Both the position numbers and the translations under genes were made by a program. Under the pieces are notes generated by a model. That model was not told where the DNA came from and made no database searches. It was given only the letters and a program-made list of their open reading frames with translations. 64,000 nt of DNA from Actinomycetota bacterium (GTDB taxonomy: Bacteria; Actinomycetota; Geothermincolia; Geothermincolales; RBG-13-55-18), in the NCBI GenBank assembly GCA_030019255.1, contig JASEFK010000008.1, forward strand, positions 43,185-107,184. The letters are read 5' to 3'. Positions 11,668 through 18,877 of this stretch are shown piece by piece (within the stretch, counting starts at the first letter, position 1; each line of letters opens with the position of its first letter).

Positions 11668-12573
11668 TCACGACCCCCACTCCTCCAGGACCACTCCATG
11701 GCTGCAGAACCTGGTTACCCTCACCACCGGCGCCGCCTCCCTGATGCGGGAGGCGATGAGCTCGGCCTCTTCGGGCCCGGAGGCGAGCATGAAGACCGTG
11801 GGCCCGCTCCCGCTCAGCAACACCCCAGGCGCCCCGGTCCGGCGCGCGGCTATCAAGATTCCAGCCAGCTCCGGAAGCAGCGCGCAGGCCGCCTCCTGGA
11901 GGGCGTTGTAGAGGTGCGCCGCCACGCCTCCCACATCCCCCGCGGCCAGGGAATCCAGGAGGGATCGCGGTCCTCCGGCCGGCGGTTCCCCGGCGGGGAG
12001 GAGGTCGAAACGCCGGTAGACCTCCGCGGTGGAAAGCCCCTTCCCGGGGTTGGCCAGCACCACCGGCAACGATGGCGCCTGCACCGCGGGGGTTACCACC
12101 TCCCCCCTGCCCTCCCCCAGGACCGTCCCTCCGAGAAGGAAGAATGGAACATCCGAACCCAGGCGCGAAGCCAGGCGGAAGAGGTTTTCTCCCCCGAGCC
12201 CAGCTCCGGTCAGGTAATCCAGGCCGCGCAGCACGGCGGCGGCGTCGGAGCTCCCGCCACCCAGGCCCGCCGCCACGGGTATGTCCTTGGTCAGCTTTAT
12301 CCTCACCCCAGCGGATATCCCGGCGGCCTCCAGGAAGAGCTCCGCGGCGCGGTGGCAGAGGTTGTCCTCCCCGGTCGGGGCCTCCCCCTCCACCTCCAGG
12401 GATATGCCGCGCCCTCCCGGCTCCACCTCCAGCTCCACCAGGTCGAACCATTCCACCGCCTGCAGCACGGTCCGCACCCGGTGGTAGCCGTCCGCGCGAC
12501 GCGGGCCCACCTCGAGATAAAGGTTTATCTTGGCCGGGGCCTTGAGCAGGGCCTTCCTGAGCAAGCCGTCCAT
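11668..12573 (-). CDS. ispE: 4-diphosphocytidyl-2-C-methyl-D-erythritol kinase
   Basis: 301 residues. GHMP-kinase fold: KAPAKINLYLEVGPRRADGYH at the N-terminus and the ATP-binding glycine loop PVAAGLGGGSSDAAA around residue 95; LLSGSGPTVF near the C-terminus is the third GHMP motif. Phosphorylates CDP-methylerythritol in the non-mevalonate isoprenoid pathway. GGGAGAGG abuts the ATG. It precedes spoVG on the same strand with a gap of about 100 bp, as in the Bacillus region. Confidence 0.95.
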   Translation of the reverse strand: MDGLLRKALLKAPAKINLYLEVGPRRADGYHRVRTVLQAVEWFDLVELEVEPGGRGISLEVEGEAPTGEDNLCHRAAELFLEAAGISAGVRIKLTKDIPVAAGLGGGSSDAAAVLRGLDYLTGAGLGGENLFRLASRLGSDVPFFLLGGTVLGEGRGEVVTPAVQAPSLPVVLANPGKGLSTAEVYRRFDLLPAGEPPAGGPRSLLDSLAAGDVGGVAAHLYNALQEAACALLPELAGILIAARRTGAPGVLLSGSGPTVFMLASGPEEAELIASRIREAAPVVRVTRFCSHGVVLEEWGS

Positions 12574-12967
12574 CCTCTCCCGCCGGTCCGTCTCCCATTT
12601 ATCTTAACACCGCTACCGATGCTCCCGATCTTCCAAGGAAGTTTGGAAAACCGGTAACTTATGGATTGGCCATCGGGATGAAGGCGGAAACCACGAGGAC
12701 GACCATGCCGGCCTGGTTTATCATGATGGCAGGAGCGGCGGGGATGCCGGGGCCGTGGGTAATCCCCGCGCGCATCACCGGGAACCGCAGCAGGTAGATG
12801 CCCTTCGGCCAAAGCCGTGGTGAGACGGTCTTCTCCACCCGGATCCCGCAGTGGGGCCTCAACGGCCACGTCCGGGCGGGAGGAGATGACCGATCACAGG
12901 ACCTGCTCCCGGGGCGAAGGGACGTTTTTCGGCCCCGCCGGGATAGGTGGACACGGGAGAGGTGGAC
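12574..12967. other. Divergent intergenic region, ispE / rsmA, possible small minus-strand ORF
   Basis: About 390 bp. On the minus strand a frame ending at 12659 encodes a hydrophobic peptide (PAIMINQAGMVVLVVSAF near its C-terminus) and could start at GTG 12838, about 59 residues. No ribosome site was found, so I do not call it a gene. No promoter was recognised. Confidence 0.35.
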
Positions 12968-13816
12968 ATGGGAGAACTTACCAAGCCGAGCGTGGTGGCG
13001 GAGATACTGGAGCGATACGGCATCCGCCTCAGCCGATCCCTGGGGCAGCACTTCCTGGTCGACGCCAACGTGCTGCGTCGCATGCTGGAGGGGGCCGAGC
13101 TCGGTCCCGGCGACGCCGTCCTGGAGATAGGGCCCGGCATCGGCACCCTCACCGAGGAGCTCTGCGAACGCGCCGGCCGGGTGGTGGCCGTGGAGGTGGA
13201 CCCGCGGCTGAAGGCGGTGCTGGACGACCTCCTCGGGGGACGGCCCAACCTCCTGACCGTGGGCGGCGACGCCATGCGCATCGACTTGGCCGGGCTCTTC
13301 TCCCCCCACGAGGCGGTGAAGGTGGTTTCCAACCTACCCTACAACGTCGCCACCCCGCTCCTGCTCCGCATAATGCGGGAGCTCCCGCAGGCAAAGCTCC
13401 TGGTGGTCACCGTGCAGCGGGAGCTCGCCGACCGTTACCTCGCTGCTCCGGGAGAACCCTCCTACGGTGCGGTATCGGTGAAGATGCAGTTCCTGGCCCG
13501 GCTGCGCCGCCTAGCCCAGGTGGCGCCCACCGTCTTTCTTCCCCCGCCCCGTGTGGGATCCACCGTCCTGCGCCTGGAGAGGACGGACCCGGAAGCCGGA
13601 ACGGGAGACGTCCATTCCTTCTTCCTTTTCCTGGACGCCTGCTTCTCCGCCAGGAGGAAAATGTTGGTAAATGCCCTGGGAGGAGGCAGGCGGCCCTACC
13701 GAACGAGGGAGGCGGTGGCCTCCGCCCTGCGGGAACTGGGCCTTCCACCCACCGCCCGCGCCGAGGAGCTCTCCCTTCGCTATCTCCTGGACCTCCACCA
13801 CCTCCTGAACCCTTGA
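12968..13816 (+). CDS. rsmA: 16S rRNA dimethyladenosine transferase (KsgA)
   Basis: 282 residues. Dimethylates the two adjacent adenines in the 3' terminal helix of 16S rRNA. SLGQHFLVDANVL at the N-terminus, the SAM-binding EIGPGIGTLT and catalytic-loop SNLPYNVATP are all present, as is the C-terminal helical domain. The ATG at 12968 has GGGAGAGG five bases upstream; the in-frame GTG at 12947 is less likely. Confidence 0.96.
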   Translation: MGELTKPSVVAEILERYGIRLSRSLGQHFLVDANVLRRMLEGAELGPGDAVLEIGPGIGTLTEELCERAGRVVAVEVDPRLKAVLDDLLGGRPNLLTVGGDAMRIDLAGLFSPHEAVKVVSNLPYNVATPLLLRIMRELPQAKLLVVTVQRELADRYLAAPGEPSYGAVSVKMQFLARLRRLAQVAPTVFLPPPRVGSTVLRLERTDPEAGTGDVHSFFLFLDACFSARRKMLVNALGGGRRPYRTREAVASALRELGLPPTARAEELSLRYLLDLHHLLNP

Positions 13817-14010
13817 GCCGGCAGGAGGGACACCGTTCCGCCGCACGGGTGGTCCAGAAGGAAGGGAGACCGCCCACCCACCCGGGCAGGGACCTCGCTC
13901 CCGCCCGGGGCCAACCGGCGACGGGGCACGGATTGTCCGAGGATTCAAGACGGGAAATCCCGCCATGCCACCCTTCGCCGACTACATCGACTTGGAACAC
14001 ACGGAAGCAA

Positions 14011-14033
14011 AGAGCGGGCCTTTCGCCCGCTCT
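14011..14033 (-). terminator. Terminator hairpin of abrB-like gene
   Basis: AGAGCGGGC/GCCCGCTCT stem with a 5-nt loop, 9-bp perfect. It lies about 20 bp beyond the stop of the minus-strand gene; the T-run on that strand is only two T followed by GCTT. Confidence 0.6.
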
Positions 14034-14054
14034 CGTGTAAACGATGGGATCAGC

Positions 14055-14297
14055 CTACTTGCGCTTCAGCTCGTTGATGCACTTCTGGCAGACGCGGTTC
14101 CCCTTGAAGGTGCGCAGGTTCTCCGCACTCCCGCAAAGCACGCAGCCCGGCTTGTACTTGACCAGGACGATCTTCTCCCCGTCGACGAAGATCTCGATGG
14201 GGTCACGCTCCTTGATGTCCAGGGTCCTGCGCAGCTCCATGGGGATGACTATCCTCCCCAGCTCGTCGATCTTCCTAACGATACCCGTCGCCTTCAT
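14055..14297 (-). CDS. abrB: AbrB-family transcriptional regulator with Cys4 tail
   Basis: 80 residues from ATG 14297 (MKATGIVRKIDELGRIVIP), an almost textbook AbrB swapped-hairpin DNA-binding domain (residues 1-50); the frame extends upstream but not in family-like sequence. The C-terminus is short and carries CVLCG...CQKC, two CxxC pairs that could bind zinc, unlike the Bacillus AbrB tail. Divergent from metG with a shared ~160-bp spacer, as abrB-metS in Bacillus. AbrB proteins are transition-state regulators; the targets here are unknown. Confidence 0.9.
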   Translation of the reverse strand: MKATGIVRKIDELGRIVIPMELRRTLDIKERDPIEIFVDGEKIVLVKYKPGCVLCGSAENLRTFKGNRVCQKCINELKRK

Positions 14298-14359
14298 GTC
14301 TCGCCCACCCTTTCCTCGTACTCCCGGCCCTCGAAGCCGGGTTCTTACCATCTTTATCC

Positions 14360-14391
14360 TTGACAACAGCCGCTCATTCCAGGCTTATAAT
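14360..14391 (+). promoter_or_regulatory. Candidate promoter of metG
   Basis: Perfect TTGACA (14360-14365) and TATAAT (14386-14391), but the 20-bp spacer is longer than optimal. A TTATAA one base earlier gives 19. Confidence 0.5.
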
Positions 14392-14454
14392 TATATGAAC
14401 GTCCAGAAAAGGATGTCAAGAAAATTTTACCTTTTTTTGCATGGGAAGGAAAAA

Positions 14455-15987
14455 ATGAACAAATCGTACTACGTGACCACGCCCATTTATTACGTCAACG
14501 ATATGCCTCACATCGGCACCGCCTACACCACGGTGGCCGCCGACGCCCTAGCCCGGTACCACCGCCTGAGGGGCGAGGAGGTCTTCTTCCTCACCGGCAC
14601 CGATGAGCACGGCCAGCACGTGGCTCGCGCCGCGGAGCGCCACGGCGTGTCCCCCCAGGAGTGGGCGGACCGCATGGTGGTGCACTTCACCGAGGTCTGG
14701 GAGCGCCTGAACATAAGCAACGACTACTTCATCCGCACCACCGACCCCAAGCACGTGGAGGTGGCCCGCAAATTCATCCAGCTCCTCTACGACAAAGGGG
14801 ACATCTACCTGGACACCTACGAGGGCTGGTACTGCGTACCCGACGAGTCCTTCTGGCTGCCCTCACAGCTGGTGGACGGGAAGTGTCCTCAGTGCGGGCG
14901 GGAGGTAGAGATAGTCCAGGAAGAGAACTACTTCTTCCGGCTTTCCGCCTACGCCGACCGGCTACTGGCCCACATCGAGTCCCACCCCGAGTTCGTGCAG
15001 CCGGAGATCAGGCGCAACGAGGTCATCAGCTTCATCAAGCAGGGACTCACCGACCAGAGCATCAGCCGGAAGACCATAACCTGGGGGATACCCCTGCCCT
15101 TCGACGAGAGCCAGGTCATGTACGTGTGGTTCGACGCCCTGCTCAACTACATCAGCGCCATCGATTACGGTCTGGACGAGGAACGCTTCCGGCGCACCTG
15201 GCCCGCCGACGTCCACCTCATCGGCAAGGAGATCCTCCGCTTCCACGCCATCGTCTGGCCGGCCATGCTCATGGCCGCCGACCTGCCCCTGCCCCGCCAG
15301 GTCTTCGCCCATGGGTGGCTGACCGTGGAGGGGGAGAAGATGTCCAAGTCCAAGGGCAACGTCATCAGCCCCCACGAGCTCATCGACGAGTACGGGGTGG
15401 ACGCCTACCGCTATTACTTCCTGCGGGAGTTCTCCTTCGGGTACGACGGCAACTTCTCCCGCGAGAACATGACCGGGCGCTACAACGCCGACCTGGCCAA
15501 CTCCCTGGGGAACATGGTCAGCCGGGTGCTGGCCATGGTGGAACGCTACCGCGGCGGGGAGGTCCCGGAGCCCTCGGGCCGGGAGGAGGAGCCGGACGCC
15601 GCGCTGCGCGAGAGCGCCGCCCGTGTCTTCCCGGAGGTCGACCGGAGCATGGAGCGGCTGGCCTTCAACGAGGCCCTGCAGGCCATCTGGAATTATCTGG
15701 CAGCCATCAACCGCTACGTGGACGAGACCGCCGCCTGGGACCTGGCCAAGGATCCCGCGCTGTCCGGGAGGCTGGACACCGTTCTCTACAACATGGTTGA
15801 GGCGGTGAGGCTGACCGCCTTCCTGGTTGTCCCCTTCCTCCCGGTCACCGGCGAGGGCATCTGGCAACGCCTGGGCTTCACCGATTCCATCCACACCCAC
15901 CACCTCCCGGAGGCCGCCGCCTGGGGGCTCTTCCCGCCCGGGCAGAAGGTCTCCAAGGGAGCGCCCCTCTTCCCCCGCAAGAAATGA
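14455..15987 (+). CDS. metG: Methionyl-tRNA synthetase
   Basis: 510 residues, the short form lacking the C-terminal tRNA-binding (EMAP-like) domain. Class I signatures: PHIGT at 18-22 (HIGH equivalent) and EKMSKSKGN about residue 300. A partial metal-knuckle CPQCGREV lies in the connecting peptide. ATG 14455 has GGGAAGGA five bases upstream; the longer open frame upstream overlaps the divergent abrB and is not family-like. It overlaps tatD by 4 bp (ATGA), so they are translationally coupled. Confidence 0.96.
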   Translation: MNKSYYVTTPIYYVNDMPHIGTAYTTVAADALARYHRLRGEEVFFLTGTDEHGQHVARAAERHGVSPQEWADRMVVHFTEVWERLNISNDYFIRTTDPKHVEVARKFIQLLYDKGDIYLDTYEGWYCVPDESFWLPSQLVDGKCPQCGREVEIVQEENYFFRLSAYADRLLAHIESHPEFVQPEIRRNEVISFIKQGLTDQSISRKTITWGIPLPFDESQVMYVWFDALLNYISAIDYGLDEERFRRTWPADVHLIGKEILRFHAIVWPAMLMAADLPLPRQVFAHGWLTVEGEKMSKSKGNVISPHELIDEYGVDAYRYYFLREFSFGYDGNFSRENMTGRYNADLANSLGNMVSRVLAMVERYRGGEVPEPSGREEEPDAALRESAARVFPEVDRSMERLAFNEALQAIWNYLAAINRYVDETAAWDLAKDPALSGRLDTVLYNMVEAVRLTAFLVVPFLPVTGEGIWQRLGFTDSIHTHHLPEAAAWGLFPPGQKVSKGAPLFPRKK

Positions 15988-16808
15988 GTGCACCGGGCAG
16001 GAGACCGGGAACGCCGGCAGACCCGGACGGTCCTCTCCGGGAGGGAGAGCGGCACCGCGGCCTCTTCCTGGTGGATACCCACGCCCACCTGGACCTCCTC
16101 GAGGAGGAGGTGGGCAAGGCCCTGCACCAGGCCCGCGAGGCGGGAGTGGCCGGGGTGGTCACCGTGGGCATCAACCTGGATTCCAGCCGGAAGGCGGTGG
16201 AGATGGCCCGCGTCCACCCCGATGTCCGCGCCGTGGTCGGCGTCCATCCCCACGAAGCCGGGAACCTGGACCGGGAGACCCTGCGGGAGCTGAAGCGCCT
16301 GGCCGCGCACCCCGCGGTGGTGGGCATCGGCGAGACCGGCCTCGATTTCTACCGCAACCTGTCAGCCCGCTCCGACCAGGAACGCGCCTTCCGCACCCAG
16401 CTCGAACTGGCGTGCGAGCTGGCCCTGCCGGTGGTGGTGCACGACCGGGAGGCCCACGCGGAGACCCTGCGTATCCTCGAGGAGTACGCCCCCTTCGAGG
16501 GCCGTCTGGTCATGCACTGCTTCTCCGGGGACCTGGGGATGGCCCGGGCCATCCTGGACCTGGGAGGGTACATCTCCGTGGCCGGGCCGGTGACCTTCCA
16601 CAACGCCGCCAGGCTGCAGGAGGTGGTACGCCGGATCCCCCTAGAACGGCTGCTCATCGAGACCGACTGCCCCTTCCTCTCACCCCATCCCTACCGGGGG
16701 AGACCCAACACGCCGGAGCGCCTGGTGCTGGTCGCCGCCAAGGTGGCCGAACTCAAGGGCGTGCCCCTCGAGAAATTACGCCTTTCCGACCCCTTCACCC
16801 GGGAATGA
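15984..16808 (+). CDS. tatD: TatD-family metal-dependent DNase
   Basis: 274 residues. TIM-barrel hydrolase with HxH (DTHAHLD, residue ~31), GIGETGLDFYR, LPVVVHDREA, MHCFSG and LIETDCPFL, which supply the metal ligands. TatD proteins are 3'-5' nucleases. The N-terminal ~26 residues before the barrel are extra, and the C-terminus ends LEKLRLSDPFTRE instead of the usual TTxNAxRLF helix, so the last turn has diverged or been altered by a nearby indel. The start lies within the metG stop. Confidence 0.92.
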   Translation: MSAPGRRPGTPADPDGPLREGERHRGLFLVDTHAHLDLLEEEVGKALHQAREAGVAGVVTVGINLDSSRKAVEMARVHPDVRAVVGVHPHEAGNLDRETLRELKRLAAHPAVVGIGETGLDFYRNLSARSDQERAFRTQLELACELALPVVVHDREAHAETLRILEEYAPFEGRLVMHCFSGDLGMARAILDLGGYISVAGPVTFHNAARLQEVVRRIPLERLLIETDCPFLSPHPYRGRPNTPERLVLVAAKVAELKGVPLEKLRLSDPFTRE

Positions 16809-16823
16809 CTCCAGGGGGAGGAT

Positions 16824-17681
16824 TCAATCGGTTCGCCACCTCCCCTCCCTGCGCTCCAGCCAGGCGCGGTAGACGTCCCTCTGGGAGACGCCGTGTCTCT
16901 GGGCCACCGCCCTCACCGCCTCTCGGGTGGGCTCCCCCGACAGAACCAGGGCAGAAACCTCGTCCGCCAGCTGCGCCAGGGGCGGTGCTTCCCCCTCCTT
17001 TCCCGGGGCCAACACCAGGACGAACTCGCCCCGGGGCCTCCGCTCGCGCAGGGCTTCGAGGAGCTCATCCGCCGTGCCCCGTAGAACCTCCTCGTGAAGC
17101 TTGGTCAGCTCGCGAGCGAGGACCACCTGCCTTTCGGGAGCCAGCTCCGCTATGTCGCTCATGGTGTCCAGGATGCGGTGGGGAGCCTCGTAGAGGACCA
17201 CGGCTTCCCCCTCGCCCAGCAGGCTCATCAGGCGCGAACGTCTCCTCGTCCTGGCCGGAGGCAGGAATCCCTCGTAGCGGAATCGCGCGAGGGGCAGTCC
17301 GGAAAGGGCCAGGGCCGCGGTCAGGGAACTGGGGCCTGGGACCACCTCCACCTCCAGGCCTCGCCGGACGCACTCCTCCACGGCCCGGAAGCCTGGGTCC
17401 GCGACCCCGGGCATACCGGCGTCGCTCACCAGGGCCACCTTCTTTCCCGCCTCCACCTCCCGGGCCACGGCCTCCGCCTTCTCCCGCTCGTTGTGCCCGT
17501 GGTAGGAGGTGAGGGGGGTGTGGATGTCGTACCGGCTGAGGAGCTTGCGGGCCCGCCGGGTGTCCTCGGCGGCTATGAGGTCGGCCTCGCGCAGCACGCG
17601 CAGGGCCCGGAGGGTGATGTCCTCGAGGTTCCCAATGGGGGTGCCCACCAGGTAGAGCCTGCCCCGGCCGCCTTCCGCCAT
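16824..17681 (-). CDS. rsmI: 16S rRNA (cytidine1402-2'-O)-methyltransferase
   Basis: 285 residues, full length. LYLVGTPIGNLEDITLRAL at the N-terminus, AAEDTRRARKLLSRY, and ALVSDAGMPGVADPG with VVPGPSSLTAALALSG are the RsmI signatures; FLPPARTRRRSRL is also typical. Works with RsmH on C1402 of 16S rRNA. The start has GGAAGGGGGACG upstream. Convergent with tatD with only 15 bp between the stops. Confidence 0.96.
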   Translation of the reverse strand: MAEGGRGRLYLVGTPIGNLEDITLRALRVLREADLIAAEDTRRARKLLSRYDIHTPLTSYHGHNEREKAEAVAREVEAGKKVALVSDAGMPGVADPGFRAVEECVRRGLEVEVVPGPSSLTAALALSGLPLARFRYEGFLPPARTRRRSRLMSLLGEGEAVVLYEAPHRILDTMSDIAELAPERQVVLARELTKLHEEVLRGTADELLEALRERRPRGEFVLVLAPGKEGEAPPLAQLADEVSALVLSGEPTREAVRAVAQRHGVSQRDVYRAWLERREGRWRTD

Positions 17682-17972
17682 GCTCTTACGTCCCCCTTCC
17701 CGGACCGATCCCGGCCCCGGCGCCCGTACCCAACCTGTACGGACGGCAGGATCGCGACAGGACTATTCTATCCCCCGATATTGCCGGCGATGAAGTATGC
17801 CGAGAAGCGCGTTGCGCAAAGCACCGGCAGCAGCCCGGTATCACCAGGGTTACACGTGCCGTCCGTGCTCTATCTGGGATACCTTCCTTCGGTTCGCGGC
17901 TTCTTACGGGAGGATCAAGGGAACGGGATAAGGTTTCGGTGTCGCCTATGCTACATGGAGGAGAAAGGTACT
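17682..17972. other. Intergenic region, no gene seen
   Basis: About 290 bp between rsmI and a small HTH gene. No terminator or promoter could be supported. Confidence 0.4.
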
Positions 17973-18311
17973 TTAGGATGTCCCGCCGTGCCGGGCCAGC
18001 AGTTTTTCCACCAGCTCGAGCTGGACTTCGTAGTCCAGGTAGGGGGCCAGTTCGGCCAGCCGCCTGAGGATGCGCGCCGTGGCGTAATACATGTAGATGG
18101 GCTGCGGTCGGCTGTCCAGCCGGCAGCATATCCCGCGCTCCGTCAGCTCCTCGAGGGACCTCTCCACCTCCTCCTTCGACCTACCCAGGCGCATCCCGAT
18201 CCTTTCCGCGCTGTCCACGGTTCCGGGATTGTCCTTGAAGAAGGTGATAAGTTCGAGCTTGATGCGGTCGATATCCGAATCGCGTACGATGAACTTCCCT
18301 ATCCTCGCCAA
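17973..18311 (-). CDS. Small putative winged-helix protein
   Basis: 112 residues. TTG start with GAGGTG five bases upstream. The middle (VDSAERIGMRLGRSKEEVERSLEELTERGICCRLD, residues ~33-67) looks like a winged-helix DNA-binding core, with a wing-like strand pair and a C-terminal amphipathic helix that could dimerise (YLDYEVQLELVEKLLARHG). The N-terminal FIVRDSDIDRIKLELITFFKDN may be the first helix. Monocistronic. No specific family recognised and regulatory targets unknown. Confidence 0.75.
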   Translation of the reverse strand: MARIGKFIVRDSDIDRIKLELITFFKDNPGTVDSAERIGMRLGRSKEEVERSLEELTERGICCRLDSRPQPIYMYYATARILRRLAELAPYLDYEVQLELVEKLLARHGGTS

Positions 18312-18877
18312 GTCTGCACCTCGGAGCTATTCTTTTGCGCTTAACCTCCGGCCCGGACACCACTCGCGCGGCCTTGCGGGCATGGTCTTCCCTCACCCGC
18401 TCCCCCGCTCCGCAAGATTCATACCTTTCCTCACCTTGAAAAAATCTTGTTTATTAATCGGCAGGAGGCCACTTCCGCTTTACCATCTCCCTCGAAGTGG
18501 TTGGGAATACGGATAATGTTGCAGGGTTTCTCCCCGCCGCTCCCCGGCCGTTTAGTTACTGTCATATGCTCGTTAAACGTTGCCCTTGGCCGGCTGACGG
18601 GGGTCCCTGTTGCCGGGCCCCCGATTTGGCCGCGGTGAAGGGCGTGCCACCGATTTGGTCGGCTGACGGATGCCGTTCGTCCCTGCAGGCACTTTTGAGT
18701 TGAAGAAGGTTGAGAGACCACCCCGTCATCCTGGCGAAAAACACAGGTTGACAGGATGAAGGGAGTTACTGGGTCCTTGTCGCCGGGCCCGGCGTGGACG
18801 ATAATTTAGCCTGACCCATCCCGTTACGTCCGAGTCGAAAGTCGGAGCATGAGAACGGCAAGCCGGAGTCGCAGGAC
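18312..18877. other. Long intergenic region upstream of L,D-transpeptidase gene
   Basis: About 565 bp. Two related segments (around 18598-18628 and 18770-18796, GGGTCC...TTG..GCCGGGCCC) recur, and GATTTGG with the CGGCTGACGG motif also repeats near 18595 and 18660. I looked for a known riboswitch (c-di-AMP, c-di-GMP) ahead of the cell-wall gene and could not assign one. Confidence 0.4.
18777..18805 (+). promoter_or_regulatory. Candidate promoter of the L,D-transpeptidase gene
   Basis: TTGTCG (18777-18782), 17-bp spacer, GATAAT (18800-18805), giving a leader of about 65-70 nt. A TTGACA at 18748 has no matching -10. Confidence 0.45.

Noticed and set aside
11279-14297. spoVG and abrB taken as evidence of endospore formation
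   Set aside because: Both families occur in non-sporulating lineages; no other sporulation gene is in the window.
18600-18870. Possible c-di-AMP or c-di-GMP riboswitch upstream of the L,D-transpeptidase gene
   Set aside because: Conserved cores of either class could not be matched; only short repeated GC-rich segments are present.
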